Assembly (NCBI GenBank): GCA_028823485.1
Contig: JAPKBG010000010.1
Location: 1-64,000, forward strand
DNA: 64,000 nucleotides
Reading direction: 5' to 3'
DNA from: Methylophilaceae bacterium
GTDB lineage: Bacteria; Pseudomonadota; Gammaproteobacteria; Burkholderiales; Methylophilaceae
Positions 6,376 through 16,789 of this stretch are shown here, one piece after another (the stretch's first letter is position 1; every line of letters begins with the position of its first letter). Made by a program: the position numbers and the translations under genes. The notes below the pieces were generated by a model that worked only from the letters and a program-made list of their open reading frames with translations, had not been told where the DNA came from and ran no database searches.

Positions 6376-9006
6376 TTAAATTCTCTCTTTTACCCATGCT
6401 TCAACACTCGCTAGTGCTTGTGGTAAGTGGGTGGCATCCGTGCCGCCTGCCATCGCCATGTCAGGTTTGCCGCCACCTTTTCCACCCACTTGGGATGCAA
6501 CATGGTTGACGAGTTCGCCCGCCTTCATTTTGCCGATTAAATCTTTCGTGATGCCAGCGGCAATGCTCACTTTTTCACCATTCACAGCGGCTAAAACGAT
6601 GGCTGCTGATTGCAGTTTGTCTTTTAGTTTGTCCATGGTTTCACGTAGCGTATTAGCATCAGCACCTTCTAATGTTGCCGCTAATACTTTAATGCCGTTA
6701 ATATCAATTGCCTGTGTGGCTAAATCATCACCTTGTGATGAGGCAAGTTTACCCTTGGCTGCGGTTAGATCACGTTCTAACTTTTTAACTTGATCCAATA
6801 AGCCGTTAATTCTGGTTGGCACTTCTGCGGGTAACACTTTTAATGTGCCCGCTACGCCACCTAATGTGGTTTCCATATCCTGCATATAACTCAACGCATT
6901 AGTGGCTGTCACCGCTTCTACACGGCGTACACCAGCTGCCACGCCACCTTCTGCCACAATCGTGAATAAACCAATGTCACCAGTACGTTTCACATGGGTG
7001 CCGCCGCAAAGCTCACAAGATGAGCCAATGTTTAATACACGCACTTCATCACCATACTTTTCACCAAACAACATGAGGGCGCCAGTTTCTTTAGCGGCGT
7101 CAATCTCCATCACACGGGACTGGGTTTCTAAGTTGGCAAATATCTCTGCATTGACGAGTGATTCCACTTGGCGAATTTCTTCGTTGGTCATGGATGCATT
7201 ATGCAAGAAGTCAAAACGTGTTTTTTCCGTATCAACCAAGCTGCCTTTTTGCTGCACATGGTCGCCAAGCACTTCGCGTAATGCTTTGTGCATTAAGTGC
7301 GTAGCAGAGTGGTTACGCATGGTAGCACTACGGGCTTGCATATCCACCTGTGCAGTAATGCTTTCACCGACTGATAACGTCCCTGTTTTCAATGTGCCAT
7401 GATGGCCGAATACCATTGCTTGTACTTTCTGTGTGCCTTCTACTGCAAATAGAGTATCTCCAGCTTTTAGTTCGCCAATGTCACCGACTTGACCGCCAGA
7501 TTCAGCGTAAAAAGACGTGTTGTCTAAAATGACAACACCTTGCTCGCCTGCTGATAATTGTTCTACAGCTGTCCCGTCCTGATATAAGGCGGTAATCTTA
7601 CCAGTTGTTTCGAGTTGGTCATAACCATGAAATATCGTAGCGATGCCATCGTATTCCAAGTTGGTTGCTATTTTGAACTTGCCAGCGGTACGTGCTTGGT
7701 CTTTTTGACGCGCCATCGCGGTATCAAAGCCAGCAGTGTCGACTGTGACATTACGTTCACGACAAATATCAGCGGTTAAATCAAGCGGGAAACCGTAGGT
7801 GTCGTGTAACTTAAATGCAGTTTCACCGTTGAACTGACCCTTGGTTTCTTTAAGCTCAGCATCTAGAATCGCCATCCCATTTTCAATGGTTTCGAAGAAA
7901 CGTTCCTCTTCTTTTTTGAGCGTGGCATTGATTCGTTTTTGCTCAGAGACGAGCTCGGGATAAGCTTCGTCCATCTCATTCACTAAGTCTTGTAACATTT
8001 GGTTAAAGAAGGCTTTGCGCGCACCGAGCTTATAACCATGACGAACGGCGCGGCGAATAATGCGGCGCAACACATAACCACGACCTTCGTTACCTGGAAT
8101 CACCCCGTCAGCAATCAAGAATGAACAAGCACGAATATGGTCGGCTAATACTTTTAAGCTAGGATTCGCTAAGTCTGTTGTTTTAGTTTCACGCGCGGCT
8201 GCGGCAATCAGTTTGGTAAACAAATCAATCTCATAGTTGGCGTGCACCCCTTGCAAAATAGCTGAGATGCGTTCTAACCCCATACCAGTATCAACGCTAG
8301 GTTTTGGCAATGCATGCATCACACCCGCTTCATCGCGGTTGTATTGCATAAATACATTATTCCAAATCTCGATAAAGCGATCGCCATCTTCATCAGCGCT
8401 GCCTGGTGGGCCACCTGGAATATGTGCGCCATGATCGTAAAATATTTCAGAGCATGGGCCGCAAGGGCCAGTATCGCCCATCATCCAGAAGTTATCAGAT
8501 GCGTAACGAGTGCCTTTATTATCACCAATGCGAATGATTTTTTCAGCAGCCACGCCAATGTCCTTTAGCCAGATGTCATAAGCTTCATCATCCTCAGCAT
8601 AGACGGTAACAAGCAGTTTTTCTGTTGGGAGTTTGTAGACTTCTGTTAGTAGTTCCCATGCGTATTTGATAGCATCTTGTTTAAAGTAATCGCCAAAACT
8701 AAAGTTGCCGAGCATTTCAAAAAAAGTGTGATGACGGGCTGTGTAGCCGACATTCTCTAAGTCATTATGTTTGCCACCAGCACGCACACATTTTTGGCTA
8801 GAGGTCGCACGGGTATAAGCACGTTTATCAAAGCCCAAAAACACATCTTTAAATTGGTTCATGCCTGCGTTAGTGAAGAGCAGGGTAGGGTCCTCGTGCG
8901 GTACTAAAGAAGCAGACGCAACAGCGGTATGGCCTTTAGACACGTAAAAGTCTAGGAAGGCTTTTCTAATTTCATTACTGCTTGGCTTGTTACTTAATTT
9001 AATCAT
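6376..9006 (-). CDS. alaS: Alanyl-tRNA synthetase
   Basis: 876 aa, full length. Charges tRNA-Ala and hydrolyses mischarged Ser/Gly-tRNA-Ala. The class II catalytic core at the N-terminus carries motif 1 ([15 protein letters not shown]) and the [10 protein letters not shown] segment. The editing domain has the zinc ligands HSATHLMH and [10 protein letters not shown]-terminal DHHA1/oligomerisation domain with [15 protein letters not shown] closes the protein. Its start overlaps the recX stop by 8 bp, so recA, recX and alaS form one leftward cluster, with lysC after it. Confidence 0.97.
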   Translation of the reverse strand: MIKLSNKPSSNEIRKAFLDFYVSKGHTAVASASLVPHEDPTLLFTNAGMNQFKDVFLGFDKRAYTRATSSQKCVRAGGKHNDLENVGYTARHHTFFEMLGNFSFGDYFKQDAIKYAWELLTEVYKLPTEKLLVTVYAEDDEAYDIWLKDIGVAAEKIIRIGDNKGTRYASDNFWMMGDTGPCGPCSEIFYDHGAHIPGGPPGSADEDGDRFIEIWNNVFMQYNRDEAGVMHALPKPSVDTGMGLERISAILQGVHANYEIDLFTKLIAAAARETKTTDLANPSLKVLADHIRACSFLIADGVIPGNEGRGYVLRRIIRRAVRHGYKLGARKAFFNQMLQDLVNEMDEAYPELVSEQKRINATLKKEEERFFETIENGMAILDAELKETKGQFNGETAFKLHDTYGFPLDLTADICRERNVTVDTAGFDTAMARQKDQARTAGKFKIATNLEYDGIATIFHGYDQLETTGKITALYQDGTAVEQLSAGEQGVVILDNTSFYAESGGQVGDIGELKAGDTLFAVEGTQKVQAMVFGHHGTLKTGTLSVGESITAQVDMQARSATMRNHSATHLMHKALREVLGDHVQQKGSLVDTEKTRFDFLHNASMTNEEIRQVESLVNAEIFANLETQSRVMEIDAAKETGALMLFGEKYGDEVRVLNIGSSCELCGGTHVKRTGDIGLFTIVAEGGVAAGVRRVEAVTATNALSYMQDMETTLGGVAGTLKVLPAEVPTRINGLLDQVKKLERDLTAAKGKLASSQGDDLATQAIDINGIKVLAATLEGADANTLRETMDKLKDKLQSAAIVLAAVNGEKVSIAAGITKDLIGKMKAGELVNHVASQVGGKGGGKPDMAMAGGTDATHLPQALASVEAWVKERI

Positions 9007-9469
9007 TATCGTTTTCTGCTGCTTTTAGTACTTGTTTAATCGTATCGAAACCAAAACCACGGCTCTGTAAAAACCGCGCTTGTTTTGCCCATTCATTACG
9101 GTCGCTGGCGATCTGATTATATTTTTTACGCCATACTTCCGCCGCATTTTCTAATTCACTGGTTCTTACTTCTGAAACTGCTTCAGTGATTAGCTCTTCT
9201 GATACGCCTTTTTCTCTTAATTCATTCGCTATTTTGGCGCTGCCAAATTTAACTTGTCTAACACGGACGATATGCTCTGTGAATCGGGCATCCGATAACC
9301 AGCCTCGTTCTTTGAAATCAGTGATTAAGACTGGAATATCATCGGCTTCGTCCGCGTAGGTTTTAAGCTTGTTGGCTAGCTCAAACGCTGAGTATTCACG
9401 TTTCCCCAAATACTCTAGCGCCCGTTGACGCAAGGACTTTTCTTGCGTGTTTTTCAGATTACGCGTCAT
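8999..9469 (-). CDS. recX: RecX regulatory protein
   Basis: About 156 aa. Binds RecA filaments and limits recombinase activity. The helical triple repeat of RecX is visible: [19 protein letters not shown], the repeat with [16 protein letters not shown], and [13 protein letters not shown] at the end. The ORF track starts at 9487 with TTG. I prefer the in-frame ATG at 9469 ([11 protein letters not shown]); its GAGG sits very close to the ATG, so the start is uncertain. Either start overlaps the recA 3' end, which indicates translational coupling with recA. Confidence 0.9.
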   Translation of the reverse strand: MTRNLKNTQEKSLRQRALEYLGKREYSAFELANKLKTYADEADDIPVLITDFKERGWLSDARFTEHIVRVRQVKFGSAKIANELREKGVSEELITEAVSEVRTSELENAAEVWRKKYNQIASDRNEWAKQARFLQSRGFGFDTIKQVLKAAENDND

Positions 9470-10490
9470 CCTCTTCGCGAGGCGCAATCATGCCCTCTAG
9501 TAGTACAGATGAATTAGCGCGGATTTTCGCGTCAATCTCAGCAGCAATGGCAGGATTCTCTTTTAGGAACTCACGAGAGTTATCCTTACCTTGCCCAATT
9601 TTCTCGCCATTGTAGCTATACCATGAGCCTGATTTTTCGACGATTTTCAAATCAACGCCTAGCTCAATCATTTCACCTTCAAGCGAAATACCTTCGCCGT
9701 AAAGAATGTCGAACTCAGCTTTCTTAAATGGTGGCGCCACTTTGTTTTTAATCACTTTGACGCGCGTTTCAGAACCAACGACTTCATCACCACGTTTAAT
9801 TGCGCCAGTACGACGGATATCTAAACGAACAGATGCGTAGAATTTCAAAGCATTACCACCCGTAGTCGTTTCTGGATTGCCAAACATCACACCAATTTTC
9901 ATGCGGATTTGGTTAATAAAGATCACTAAAGTGTTTGTGCGTTTGATATTGCCAGTTAACTTACGTAAAGCTTGACTCATCAAACGGGCTTGCAAGCCCA
10001 TGTGTGAATCACCCATGTCGCCTTCAATCTCGGCACGTGGCGTTAATGCCGCAACAGAATCGATCACCACAATATCAACAGAGCCAGAACGCACGAGCAT
10101 ATCGACAATTTCTAATGCTTGCTCGCCTGTGTCGGGCTGAGAGATGAGTAAGTCAGGTACGTTAACACCTAGTTTTGCCGCATATTGTGGATCGAGTGCA
10201 TGCTCCGCATCAATAAATGCGGCGGTGCCGCCAATTTTTTGCATCTGTGCAATCACAGAAAGTGTTAGCGTTGTTTTACCTGATGATTCCGGACCATAGA
10301 TTTCAACAACACGGCCACGTGGTAAACCACCGATGCCTAGAGCAATATCCAAGCCTAAAGAGCCTGTTGATACAGACTCGATGTCTGTGATCACATCCTT
10401 ATCACCCATGCGCATAATAGAGCCTTTACCAAACTGTTTATCAATTTGTGCAAGGGCTGCTGATAACGCTTTGCTTTTATTGTCATCCAT
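9459..10490 (-). CDS. recA: Recombinase RecA
   Basis: 343 aa. ATP-dependent strand exchange in homologous repair, and co-protease for LexA in the SOS response. Walker A is GPESSGKTT near residue 66; the L2 region reads [24 protein letters not shown]. The acidic C-terminus REEDDA is typical. Full length. I saw no LexA box of the CTGT-N8-ACAG type in the ~190 bp upstream, so SOS control through that consensus is not supported here. First gene of recA-recX-alaS. Confidence 0.98.
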   Translation of the reverse strand: MDDNKSKALSAALAQIDKQFGKGSIMRMGDKDVITDIESVSTGSLGLDIALGIGGLPRGRVVEIYGPESSGKTTLTLSVIAQMQKIGGTAAFIDAEHALDPQYAAKLGVNVPDLLISQPDTGEQALEIVDMLVRSGSVDIVVIDSVAALTPRAEIEGDMGDSHMGLQARLMSQALRKLTGNIKRTNTLVIFINQIRMKIGVMFGNPETTTGGNALKFYASVRLDIRRTGAIKRGDEVVGSETRVKVIKNKVAPPFKKAEFDILYGEGISLEGEMIELGVDLKIVEKSGSWYSYNGEKIGQGKDNSREFLKENPAIAAEIDAKIRANSSVLLEGMIAPREEDDA

Positions 10491-10603
10491 GTTGTTTTTA
10501 CCTTTAATTTGAGCTACTTTAATTAACTTGCAATTATTTCACAGTTTGGCATTTAAGGTAAGCGTTAAGGTTGTGTGTTAGCGTACTAAAAACTAATAAA
10601 AAG

Positions 10604-10619
10604 ACATTGTCAACAATGT
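10604..10619. repeat. Perfect 7-bp inverted repeat in recA/small-protein intergenic region
   Basis: ACATTGT-CA-ACAATGT, a 16-bp near-perfect palindrome 60 bp upstream of the small secreted-protein gene and about 115 bp upstream of recA. It could be an operator for either divergent gene. The binding protein is unknown. Confidence 0.4.
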
Positions 10620-10678
10620 GAGTGGTGGCTCGTTATCTGCTAGTAGCGAGTAGTATTTAGCAAGAAGGAGTACGAGGA

Positions 10679-11053
10679 ATGAAAGTGATTAATACGATAG
10701 TAGCGACAATTGCGATTGTCGCTACAACAGCAACGACAGTACAGGCGCGAGATTCGTTTAGCATAGGCATTAATATTGATGGGCAAGGCCATACAAGACA
10801 TTCAATGGGCACACATCACCATGCGTCAGCATTCCGTGGCTATTATGGCGCACCAATTATCTATTACAGTTCACGACCAGTGGTTTATTACGCACCGTCA
10901 AACCGTTACAGCCAGTTCAGCTCTTACATTTCATATGGACGACATATGGCGAGGGATAACTACAGGCATAGTGAAAGCCGACGTGATTACAACAGGCGTG
11001 GCGAAAGACATCATAACCGTCGTGGTAATGGCCACCGTTATGGTAGGCGCTAG
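10679..11053 (+). CDS. Small secreted His/Tyr/Arg-rich protein
   Basis: 124 aa, no recognised family. A clear Sec signal peptide (MKVINTIVATIAIVATTATTVQA) is followed by a mature part rich in Tyr, His and Arg (PIIYYSSRPVVYYAPS; tail RRGNGHRYGRR). Such compositions occur in small periplasmic or envelope proteins of proteobacteria, sometimes metal- or polyanion-binding (inference only). AGGAG precedes the ATG. It stands alone, divergent from recA, with a palindrome upstream. Confidence 0.75.
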   Translation: MKVINTIVATIAIVATTATTVQARDSFSIGINIDGQGHTRHSMGTHHHASAFRGYYGAPIIYYSSRPVVYYAPSNRYSQFSSYISYGRHMARDNYRHSESRRDYNRRGERHHNRRGNGHRYGRR

Positions 11054-11066
11054 TCTGTTAGTTTTG

Positions 11067-11567
11067 TTAAGACTGCATTAAGTCCATTAGTCCGTTTAGT
11101 AATTGAATAACCGATTGATAGCGAATGGCTTGGCGATCGCCAGCAAACTGTTTCGTTACGGTTATTAACTGACCATTCTTGGTTAAGTAGGCGAAACAAA
11201 CCATGCCGACAGGCTTGTTGGCAGAGCCGCCAGATGGGCCTGCAATACCGGTAATGCTACCTGCAATATCTGCACCACTATTACTGAGTGCGCCCATGGC
11301 CATTGCCTGCGCAGTTTCTTCGCTGACAGCGCCATATTGGGATAAGGTTTCTTTTGATACACCTAACATCTGTTGTTTGGCTTTATTACTATAAGTGATA
11401 AAGCCTCTGTCAAACCATGTAGAGCTGCCTGAAATGTCAGTAATGGCGGCTGAAGCCAAGCCGCCAGTACAAGATTCAGCTAATGCCAGTGTGAACTGCT
11501 TTTCTTTGAGTGCTTGCCCTAGTTGCGCACTAAGTTTTGTGATGTTGTGCGCTATGAGAGTATCCAT
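11067..11567 (-). CDS. pncC: Nicotinamide-nucleotide amidase (CinA C-terminal family)
   Basis: 166 aa, the stand-alone CinA C-terminal domain. Deamidates nicotinamide mononucleotide to nicotinate mononucleotide in the pyridine nucleotide cycle. Signature segments are LALAESCTGGLASAAIT and GITGIAGPSGGSANKPVG. Length is normal for PncC (YgaD). It overlaps pgpA by 16 bp and is the last gene of the mogA-vanZ-like-thiL-pgpA-pncC run, a common betaproteobacterial arrangement. Confidence 0.93.
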   Translation of the reverse strand: MDTLIAHNITKLSAQLGQALKEKQFTLALAESCTGGLASAAITDISGSSTWFDRGFITYSNKAKQQMLGVSKETLSQYGAVSEETAQAMAMGALSNSGADIAGSITGIAGPSGGSANKPVGMVCFAYLTKNGQLITVTKQFAGDRQAIRYQSVIQLLNGLMDLMQS

Positions 11568-12034
11568 AATAGGCCTTTTAAACTAATCATGGCGTAGACT
11601 GCTGCAAGGATGTCATCAAACATCACGCCAAACCCGCCTTTAAGTTTTGCATCGCATTGGCGAATTGGAAACGGTTTCCATATATCAAATAACCTAAATA
11701 AACCAAACGCAATTAGCCACCACTGCCATTGGTTTGGTGTGATTGTTAGCACTAGCATCATTGCGACAATCTCATCCCAAACAATGCTGCCGTGATCGCT
11801 AACAGCTAAGGCTTTTCCTGCAACTTCGCAAAAGTAAATGCCAATGATAAACAGGCCAGCAATAATGGCTAGTTGAACGTTGAGAGAGTAGCCTGCAATT
11901 AAGTAAAAAAGCGGAAGGCCCGCAATGGTGCCAAATGTTCCAGGTGCTTTTGGCGGCAGACCGCTGCCAAAGCCTAAAGCTAAAAAGTGAGCGGGATGTG
12001 CGAGTAAGAATTTAAAATCCGGTTGTTTAATCAT
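11552..12034 (-). CDS. pgpA: Phosphatidylglycerophosphatase A
   Basis: 160 aa. Dephosphorylates phosphatidylglycerophosphate to phosphatidylglycerol in the inner membrane. Diagnostic segments are GFGSGLPPKAPGTFGTIAGLP near the start, HGSIVWDEIVAMML in the middle and FDDILAAVYA at the C-terminus, among hydrophobic helices. Full length. It follows thiL after 18 bp and overlaps pncC, as in many proteobacteria (thiL-pgpA pair). Confidence 0.94.
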   Translation of the reverse strand: MIKQPDFKFLLAHPAHFLALGFGSGLPPKAPGTFGTIAGLPLFYLIAGYSLNVQLAIIAGLFIIGIYFCEVAGKALAVSDHGSIVWDEIVAMMLVLTITPNQWQWWLIAFGLFRLFDIWKPFPIRQCDAKLKGGFGVMFDDILAAVYAMISLKGLLWILS

Positions 12035-12052
12035 GTTGTTGCGCTAAGCTGT

Positions 12053-13018
12053 TTAAATCTTAAAGTGCTCATATCCTAACTGTGAAGTATTGAGTATTTT
12101 GTTATCAAGTGTCACGGTGAGATTGCCTGTTGTATTGGTTTCACCGATACGCGTGATATTAATGCCTAGCTTTTTGCCTAAAGTTGTAATCGCCTCTCGT
12201 TGTTGCGATGATGCTGTAAAGCATAGCTCGTAATCATCACCACCAGCTAAGATGGCTTGTTGTATTTTGGGCTCTTGATTACGTGCTTTTATAGCATTTA
12301 AGCATGGCATTGCTTCTAATTGTAATATTGCGCCTATTTCATTAGGACGCGAAGCTTTTAGAATATGGCTTAAGTCGGCAAGTAGGCCGTCGGAAATGTC
12401 GATGCAACTATGTGCAATGTCACGCAAAGCCAACCCAAGCGCAACACGTGGTTGCGGTTGATTTAAGGCGAGCAAACAAGTGCTACGTGCTTCGTCATCT
12501 AATGATACTTTGTCTTGTAAATACGCTAACCCCAAAGCGGCATGACCAACTTCTCCGCTCACCCAAATATCATCTCCTGCTTTTGCATTGTTGCGTGTGA
12601 TGGCTTTTCCAACAGGGGTTTCGCCCATAATAGTCACACTGATATTGAGTGGTCCGCGGGTTGTATCGCCACCAATTAAATCAACGCTAAACTGGTCAGC
12701 ACAGTCAAAAAAGCCAGTTGAGAAAGCAGCTAACCAGCCATGATTGATTTCAGGTAGTGCGATTGAAAGTGTGGTCCATTTTGGGTTTGCACCCATTGCA
12801 GCCATGTCTGAAATATTAACAGCCAGTGACTTCCAACCAATGTCATAAGATGCAGCATCTTGAAAGAAGTGAGTGCCGACCACTGACATGTCAGATGAAA
12901 TGGCTAATTGATGGCCTGTTGAGACTTTAATGAGCGCAGCATCATCACCGATCCCTAAGTCGGTTTGAGCATTAGGTCGCGTAAAATATTGTTTAATGAG
13001 GTTGAATTCAGCGGACAT
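12053..13018 (-). CDS. thiL: Thiamine-monophosphate kinase
   Basis: 321 aa. Phosphorylates thiamine phosphate to thiamine pyrophosphate, the last step of the de novo pathway. PurM/ThiL-like ATP-grasp fold. The metal-binding segments DLGIGDDAAL, SSDMSVVGTHF, LIGGDTTRG and IDISDGLLADL are all present. It overlaps the VanZ-like gene by 11 bp. It complements the thiamine uptake genes at 49345-53515: salvaged thiamine needs a separate thiamine kinase to enter at this step. Confidence 0.95.
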   Translation of the reverse strand: MSAEFNLIKQYFTRPNAQTDLGIGDDAALIKVSTGHQLAISSDMSVVGTHFFQDAASYDIGWKSLAVNISDMAAMGANPKWTTLSIALPEINHGWLAAFSTGFFDCADQFSVDLIGGDTTRGPLNISVTIMGETPVGKAITRNNAKAGDDIWVSGEVGHAALGLAYLQDKVSLDDEARSTCLLALNQPQPRVALGLALRDIAHSCIDISDGLLADLSHILKASRPNEIGAILQLEAMPCLNAIKARNQEPKIQQAILAGGDDYELCFTASSQQREAITTLGKKLGINITRIGETNTTGNLTVTLDNKILNTSQLGYEHFKI

Positions 13019-13373
13019 GGTGTTTTTGACGGGGTGACTTTAGCTTGTTAATGATGAGTATACACAACAGTGCGCCCGTGATGTCTGCAAACCATTCATA
13101 TAAGCTAGCTGACCGTGTGCGGGTGTAAGCCCTTTGTAAAATTTCTGTGACTACTCCGTAGCTAATGAGGCCTAGGAAAAGTAATGTGTGATGTTGTGCG
13201 TAAGCTACGTAACCGATAGCCATGAGTGTGGCAAATAAGCTTGCGTGGATGAGTTTATCTACATAAGGAAAGACGGGTGTAGATGGTCGTTGTTCCATTA
13301 ATAGCAAAAAAGTAACTAGACTGATTAATAGCCAAAATATAACGGATGAGATTCTGGTGTAGTAAGGCAGCAT
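13008..13373 (-). CDS. VanZ-like small membrane protein
   Basis: 121 aa with about four hydrophobic helices (VIFWLLISLVTFLLL; LIHASLFATLMAIGYVAYA; LLFLGLISYGVVTEILQ; ADITGALLCILII). The spacing of PYVDKLIHASLFA and GVVTEILQ ... RSASLYEWFADITGA is that of the VanZ family. Function outside glycopeptide resistance is unknown; here it is a housekeeping-type inner-membrane protein, not a resistance call. Starts 7 bp after mogA and overlaps thiL, so it is part of that operon. Confidence 0.8.
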   Translation of the reverse strand: MLPYYTRISSVIFWLLISLVTFLLLMEQRPSTPVFPYVDKLIHASLFATLMAIGYVAYAQHHTLLFLGLISYGVVTEILQRAYTRTRSASLYEWFADITGALLCILIINKLKSPRQKHHVR

Positions 13374-13380
13374 GAAGAAG

Positions 13381-13956
13381 CTATTTTTTCTTAGGACGGA
13401 ATGCTTTTACAAGCGCCTCATTTGTTTCAATGAAAGGTGCGCCAATTAAATCCAAGCAATAAGGCACTGCGGCAAAAATGCCGTGGACTTGGGTGTTGCC
13501 AGACTCATCTTTTAAGCCTTCAAGTGTTTGTGTAATTGCTTTTGGTTGTCCTGGTAAGTTGAGGATTAAACACTGATGGCGTATGACGGCAACTTGGCGC
13601 GACAAAATGGCCGTGGGAACAAAATTTAAGCTGATTTGTCGCATTTGTTCGCCAAATCCGGGCATTTCCTTATCACCAACCGCTAACGTGGCTTCTGGGG
13701 TGACATCTCGTAATGCAGGCCCAGTGCCGCCAGTTGTGAGTATTAAATGGCAACCTTCATCATCGGCTAGCTCGATGAGTGTGTTTTCTATTAACGCTTG
13801 CTCATCTGCAATTAAGCGCATTTCTAGTGTAAAAGGGGAACTCAGCACTTTTGACAGCCATGCTTGTAAACTTGGAATGCCTTTGTCTTCATACACGCCT
13901 TGTGAAGCACGATCGCTAATGGAAACTAAGCCAATTTTAATTATTTTGTCTTGCAT
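13381..13956 (-). CDS. mogA: Molybdopterin adenylyltransferase
   Basis: 191 aa. Adenylylates molybdopterin before molybdenum insertion. The MoCF-fold signatures are SDRASQGVYEDKGIPSL, LTTGGTGPALRDVTPEA and LNLPGQPKAITQTL. Length and the C-terminal IGAPFIETNE fit Mog rather than MoaB. First gene of the leftward operon that ends with pncC. It implies at least one molybdoenzyme in the cell. Confidence 0.92.
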   Translation of the reverse strand: MQDKIIKIGLVSISDRASQGVYEDKGIPSLQAWLSKVLSSPFTLEMRLIADEQALIENTLIELADDEGCHLILTTGGTGPALRDVTPEATLAVGDKEMPGFGEQMRQISLNFVPTAILSRQVAVIRHQCLILNLPGQPKAITQTLEGLKDESGNTQVHGIFAAVPYCLDLIGAPFIETNEALVKAFRPKKK

Positions 13957-14030
13957 ATGAATTGTTTGTTTAATATTGTGTCAATAGCATTACTAGATTA
14001 TAACGATAAACTTTCAAGGATATTGGAACA

Positions 14031-14774
14031 ATGATGAAAAAAATGCTGAGCTCGGCTTTGCTTGCTTTATGCTTTATTCAAGCGGTACAAACAGTACAAG
14101 CAACTGAGAATTTATATGAGCAACATTATAAGGCGCAAAATGGCGGCAACCTAAAGTCCATGGAAGCCAAGCCAGATACTAAGATGTATGTTAGTAATCA
14201 TCACGATGAAGACAATATTAGTATGCTGGAAACTGGCTATGACATGATTGGCAGTAGCGGTTTTGAGGCTGGTGGCATTGTGGCAGACTTGGCATTGGCG
14301 CATGCAAAGTCGATTAAAGCAGATGTTGTATTGGTTTACAGCAAGTATGCTTCAAAAAAATCACCACTTTCAAAATTAACTTTGATTAAAGAAGCGGCAA
14401 AAACGACGGGTGAAATTGAACCTGAAGCGATGGAGGATGAACCCACTTATCAATACTACGCGAGTTATTGGGCGAAGTTGCCCACGCCATTACTCGGCTT
14501 GCATGTGATTAAGTTGAAGCATAAAGCAAAAGACAGTGAAACGATTGTTGCCGATGAAGGCCTAAAAGTGTTAGCCGTCATTAAGGGTTCTCCAGCTTTT
14601 AAGGCCGGCTTAAAGCGTGGAGATGTGTTGTTGAGCTTGGCTGGTATTACCTTAGAGCAACCTCAAGCACTGGCTCAGGTGGCTAGCAAACATAAGGGTA
14701 AAAGCGTCGATATTGTTTATGAACGTAATGGGCAGTCTATGGAATCCCAAGCTACGCTTAACAGTGGTCATTAG
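14031..14774 (+). CDS. Exported PDZ-domain protein
   Basis: 247 aa. A signal peptide (KMLSSALLALCFIQAVQTVQA) precedes a middle region containing GYDMIGSSGFEAGG. A C-terminal PDZ domain spans ~170-245 (LKVLAVIKGSPAFKAGLKRGDVLLSLAGITL). There is no protease domain, so it is probably a periplasmic binding or scaffold protein. No partner is obvious; the neighbours are darP (convergent) and mogA (divergent). The second Met is an equally good start. Confidence 0.8.
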   Translation: MMKKMLSSALLALCFIQAVQTVQATENLYEQHYKAQNGGNLKSMEAKPDTKMYVSNHHDEDNISMLETGYDMIGSSGFEAGGIVADLALAHAKSIKADVVLVYSKYASKKSPLSKLTLIKEAAKTTGEIEPEAMEDEPTYQYYASYWAKLPTPLLGLHVIKLKHKAKDSETIVADEGLKVLAVIKGSPAFKAGLKRGDVLLSLAGITLEQPQALAQVASKHKGKSVDIVYERNGQSMESQATLNSGH

Positions 14775-14777
14775 CGA

Positions 14778-15320
14778 TTAGTCGCTATCGTTCTCGTTAA
14801 GGCCTTCTTGACCTTCTGTAATCTCACGAATCAGCTTGAACAGTTCTCTGCTGCTTTTAAGGGTTTTGTTCGCGGCTTTCTCTTTATTCGCATTACGGAC
14901 TAATGTGCGTAGTTTTTGAATTTCTGCATGCGGATACTTTGTGACAAATTCTTGTAAGCTGTCCGATTGTGAGGTGGCTGCTTCTTCGATTAAACGGTCA
15001 CGCCAGCGCTCTAATACATGAAACCGCGCATTTTCAGTATTGTTTTTACCTTCCCAGCCAGCCAACTTCTCTTTAATGGGTTCGATGTCTGTGGACCGCA
15101 TTAAACGACCAATATATTGCAGCTGACGTTTAATCGCGCCATTTGAATTAAGGCGCTTTGCCTCAATGACTGCCTCGTGTAGACTCTCATCAAGATTCAA
15201 CTTAATCAATTGGCCTTTAGTTAGGTCGAGCAATTTCTTGCCTACCATTTGCTGAGCCTCAGCTTCAGCCTTGAGCTGGGTTTTACTAATATAGTCTAAA
15301 TCTTCGTCTTCATTCTGCAT
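14778..15320 (-). CDS. darP: Ribosome-associated protein DarP (YjgA, DUF615)
   Basis: 180 aa. YjgA/DarP family, which acts in late assembly of the 50S ribosomal subunit. Signature segments: SKTQLKAEAEAQQMVGKKL, LKRQLQYIGRLMR, HVLERWRDRLIEE and the C-terminal LRTLVRNANKE followed by SSRELFKLIRE. Highly charged and helical, full length. Divergent from pmbA with 127 bp between, the usual yjgA/pmbA arrangement in beta- and gammaproteobacteria. Confidence 0.93.
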   Translation of the reverse strand: MQNEDEDLDYISKTQLKAEAEAQQMVGKKLLDLTKGQLIKLNLDESLHEAVIEAKRLNSNGAIKRQLQYIGRLMRSTDIEPIKEKLAGWEGKNNTENARFHVLERWRDRLIEEAATSQSDSLQEFVTKYPHAEIQKLRTLVRNANKEKAANKTLKSSRELFKLIREITEGQEGLNENDSD

Positions 15321-15447
15321 GGTATGAGTACTCTTATTTCAGGTTTTCTGTAAGTCTTTTAGGTTTTCTTTGACTCAAAGCGCCGATGAATGGCTGATGC
15401 AAGGTATCATAACATTTTTAGCAATTTAATTTAATGATAGAAGCGCG

Positions 15448-16770
15448 ATGAATCAGCATACTTTAAAACAAATCAGTGAAGATACTATAAAGCTAGCTAA
15501 GCAAGCTGGCGCATCAGATGCAGAAGTGGATGTGAGTTTTGGCACGGGACAAAGCGTCTCTGTGCGTAAGGGTGAAACTGAAAATATAGAATATAACCGT
15601 GACAAAGGCATCTCTGTTACTGTGTTTTTTGGTTATAGAAAAGGCTATGCAAGTAGCTCGGATTTTAGTCCAGAAGCGATTAAGGACACGGTTGAGGCAG
15701 CTTGTAATATTGCTAAATATACAGCAGAAGACACATTTTGCGGCTTAGCCGATGCTAATCTCATGGCGCAGGATGTAACTGATTTAAATTTACATCACCC
15801 ATGGCAAGTCAGCGTTGAAGAGGCGCTTGAGATTGCAAAACGCTGTGAAACTGCCGCATTGAATGTCGATAAAACACGTATTAAAAACTCAGAAGGCGCT
15901 AGCGTTTCAACGAATGAAGGGCTGTTTGTCTATGCCAACACGCATGGTTTTGTTGGTGGTTATCCAAGCTCTCGACATAGTATTAGTTGTTCGGTAATCG
16001 CCGAGCAAGGTGGTGCGATGCAACGTGATTATTGGTATACCAATGCCAGAGATGCGAATGATATGCGCTCGGCTGAGTCGGTTGGTCAGTTGGCAGGTGA
16101 GCGTACAGTACGCCGTTTAGGCGCTAAGCCGATTAAAACTGGCCAATACCCTGTGTTATTTGAGGCGGCGTTATCGAGCAGCCTGATTAGTTCGTTGGTG
16201 AGTGCTATTTCTGGCGGAAATTTATATCGAAAATCATCTTTTTTACTTGATAGCCTTGGGCAGCAGGTAGCCTCTTCATTGCTCAATATTGAGGAGTTGC
16301 CACATGTTGAGAAAGGGATTGCAAGTAGTCCATTCGATAATGAAGGCGTTGCAACTAAGTCGCGTATGCTGGTGGAGAATGGTGTATTGCAAGGCTACAT
16401 GCTATCTAGTTACTCAGCGCGAAAATTAGGCCTTCAGACAACAGGCAATGCTGGTGGAGCACATAATTTAGTAGTGCAACATACACAGCAGTCTTTTGCC
16501 GAGCTATTATCCATGATGGGCACTGGGCTGTTGGTAACAGAGTTGTTGGGTCATGGCTTGAATATGGTTACTGGAGATTACTCACGTGGTGCTGCTGGGT
16601 TTTGGGTAGAGAGCGGTGTTATTGCACATGCGGTAGAGGAGATTACGATTGCAAGTAATATCAAAGAAATGTTGAATCAGATTATTGCGATTGGTGATGA
16701 TGCGTTAGTGCCTAGTTCAAAACAAACAGGCTCCATCCTAATTGAGCGAATGACAGTGGCGGCTGGATAA
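15448..16770 (+). CDS. pmbA: Metalloprotease-family protein PmbA (TldE)
   Basis: 440 aa. Non-catalytic subunit of the TldD/TldE protease, which degrades unfolded peptides and matures peptides such as microcins. The N-terminal segment GASDAEVDVSFGTGQSVSVRKGE and the C-terminal block GHGLNMVTGDYSRGAAGFWVE are diagnostic. The HExxxH site of TldD is absent, as expected for TldE. tldD itself is not in the window. Confidence 0.95.
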   Translation: MNQHTLKQISEDTIKLAKQAGASDAEVDVSFGTGQSVSVRKGETENIEYNRDKGISVTVFFGYRKGYASSSDFSPEAIKDTVEAACNIAKYTAEDTFCGLADANLMAQDVTDLNLHHPWQVSVEEALEIAKRCETAALNVDKTRIKNSEGASVSTNEGLFVYANTHGFVGGYPSSRHSISCSVIAEQGGAMQRDYWYTNARDANDMRSAESVGQLAGERTVRRLGAKPIKTGQYPVLFEAALSSSLISSLVSAISGGNLYRKSSFLLDSLGQQVASSLLNIEELPHVEKGIASSPFDNEGVATKSRMLVENGVLQGYMLSSYSARKLGLQTTGNAGGAHNLVVQHTQQSFAELLSMMGTGLLVTELLGHGLNMVTGDYSRGAAGFWVESGVIAHAVEEITIASNIKEMLNQIIAIGDDALVPSSKQTGSILIERMTVAAG

Positions 16771-16789
16771 TGCTGGATTGAGTGACTAT

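Noticed and set aside
10491-10678. LexA box upstream of recA
   Set aside because: No CTGT-N8-ACAG was found; only a partial CTGT half is present.
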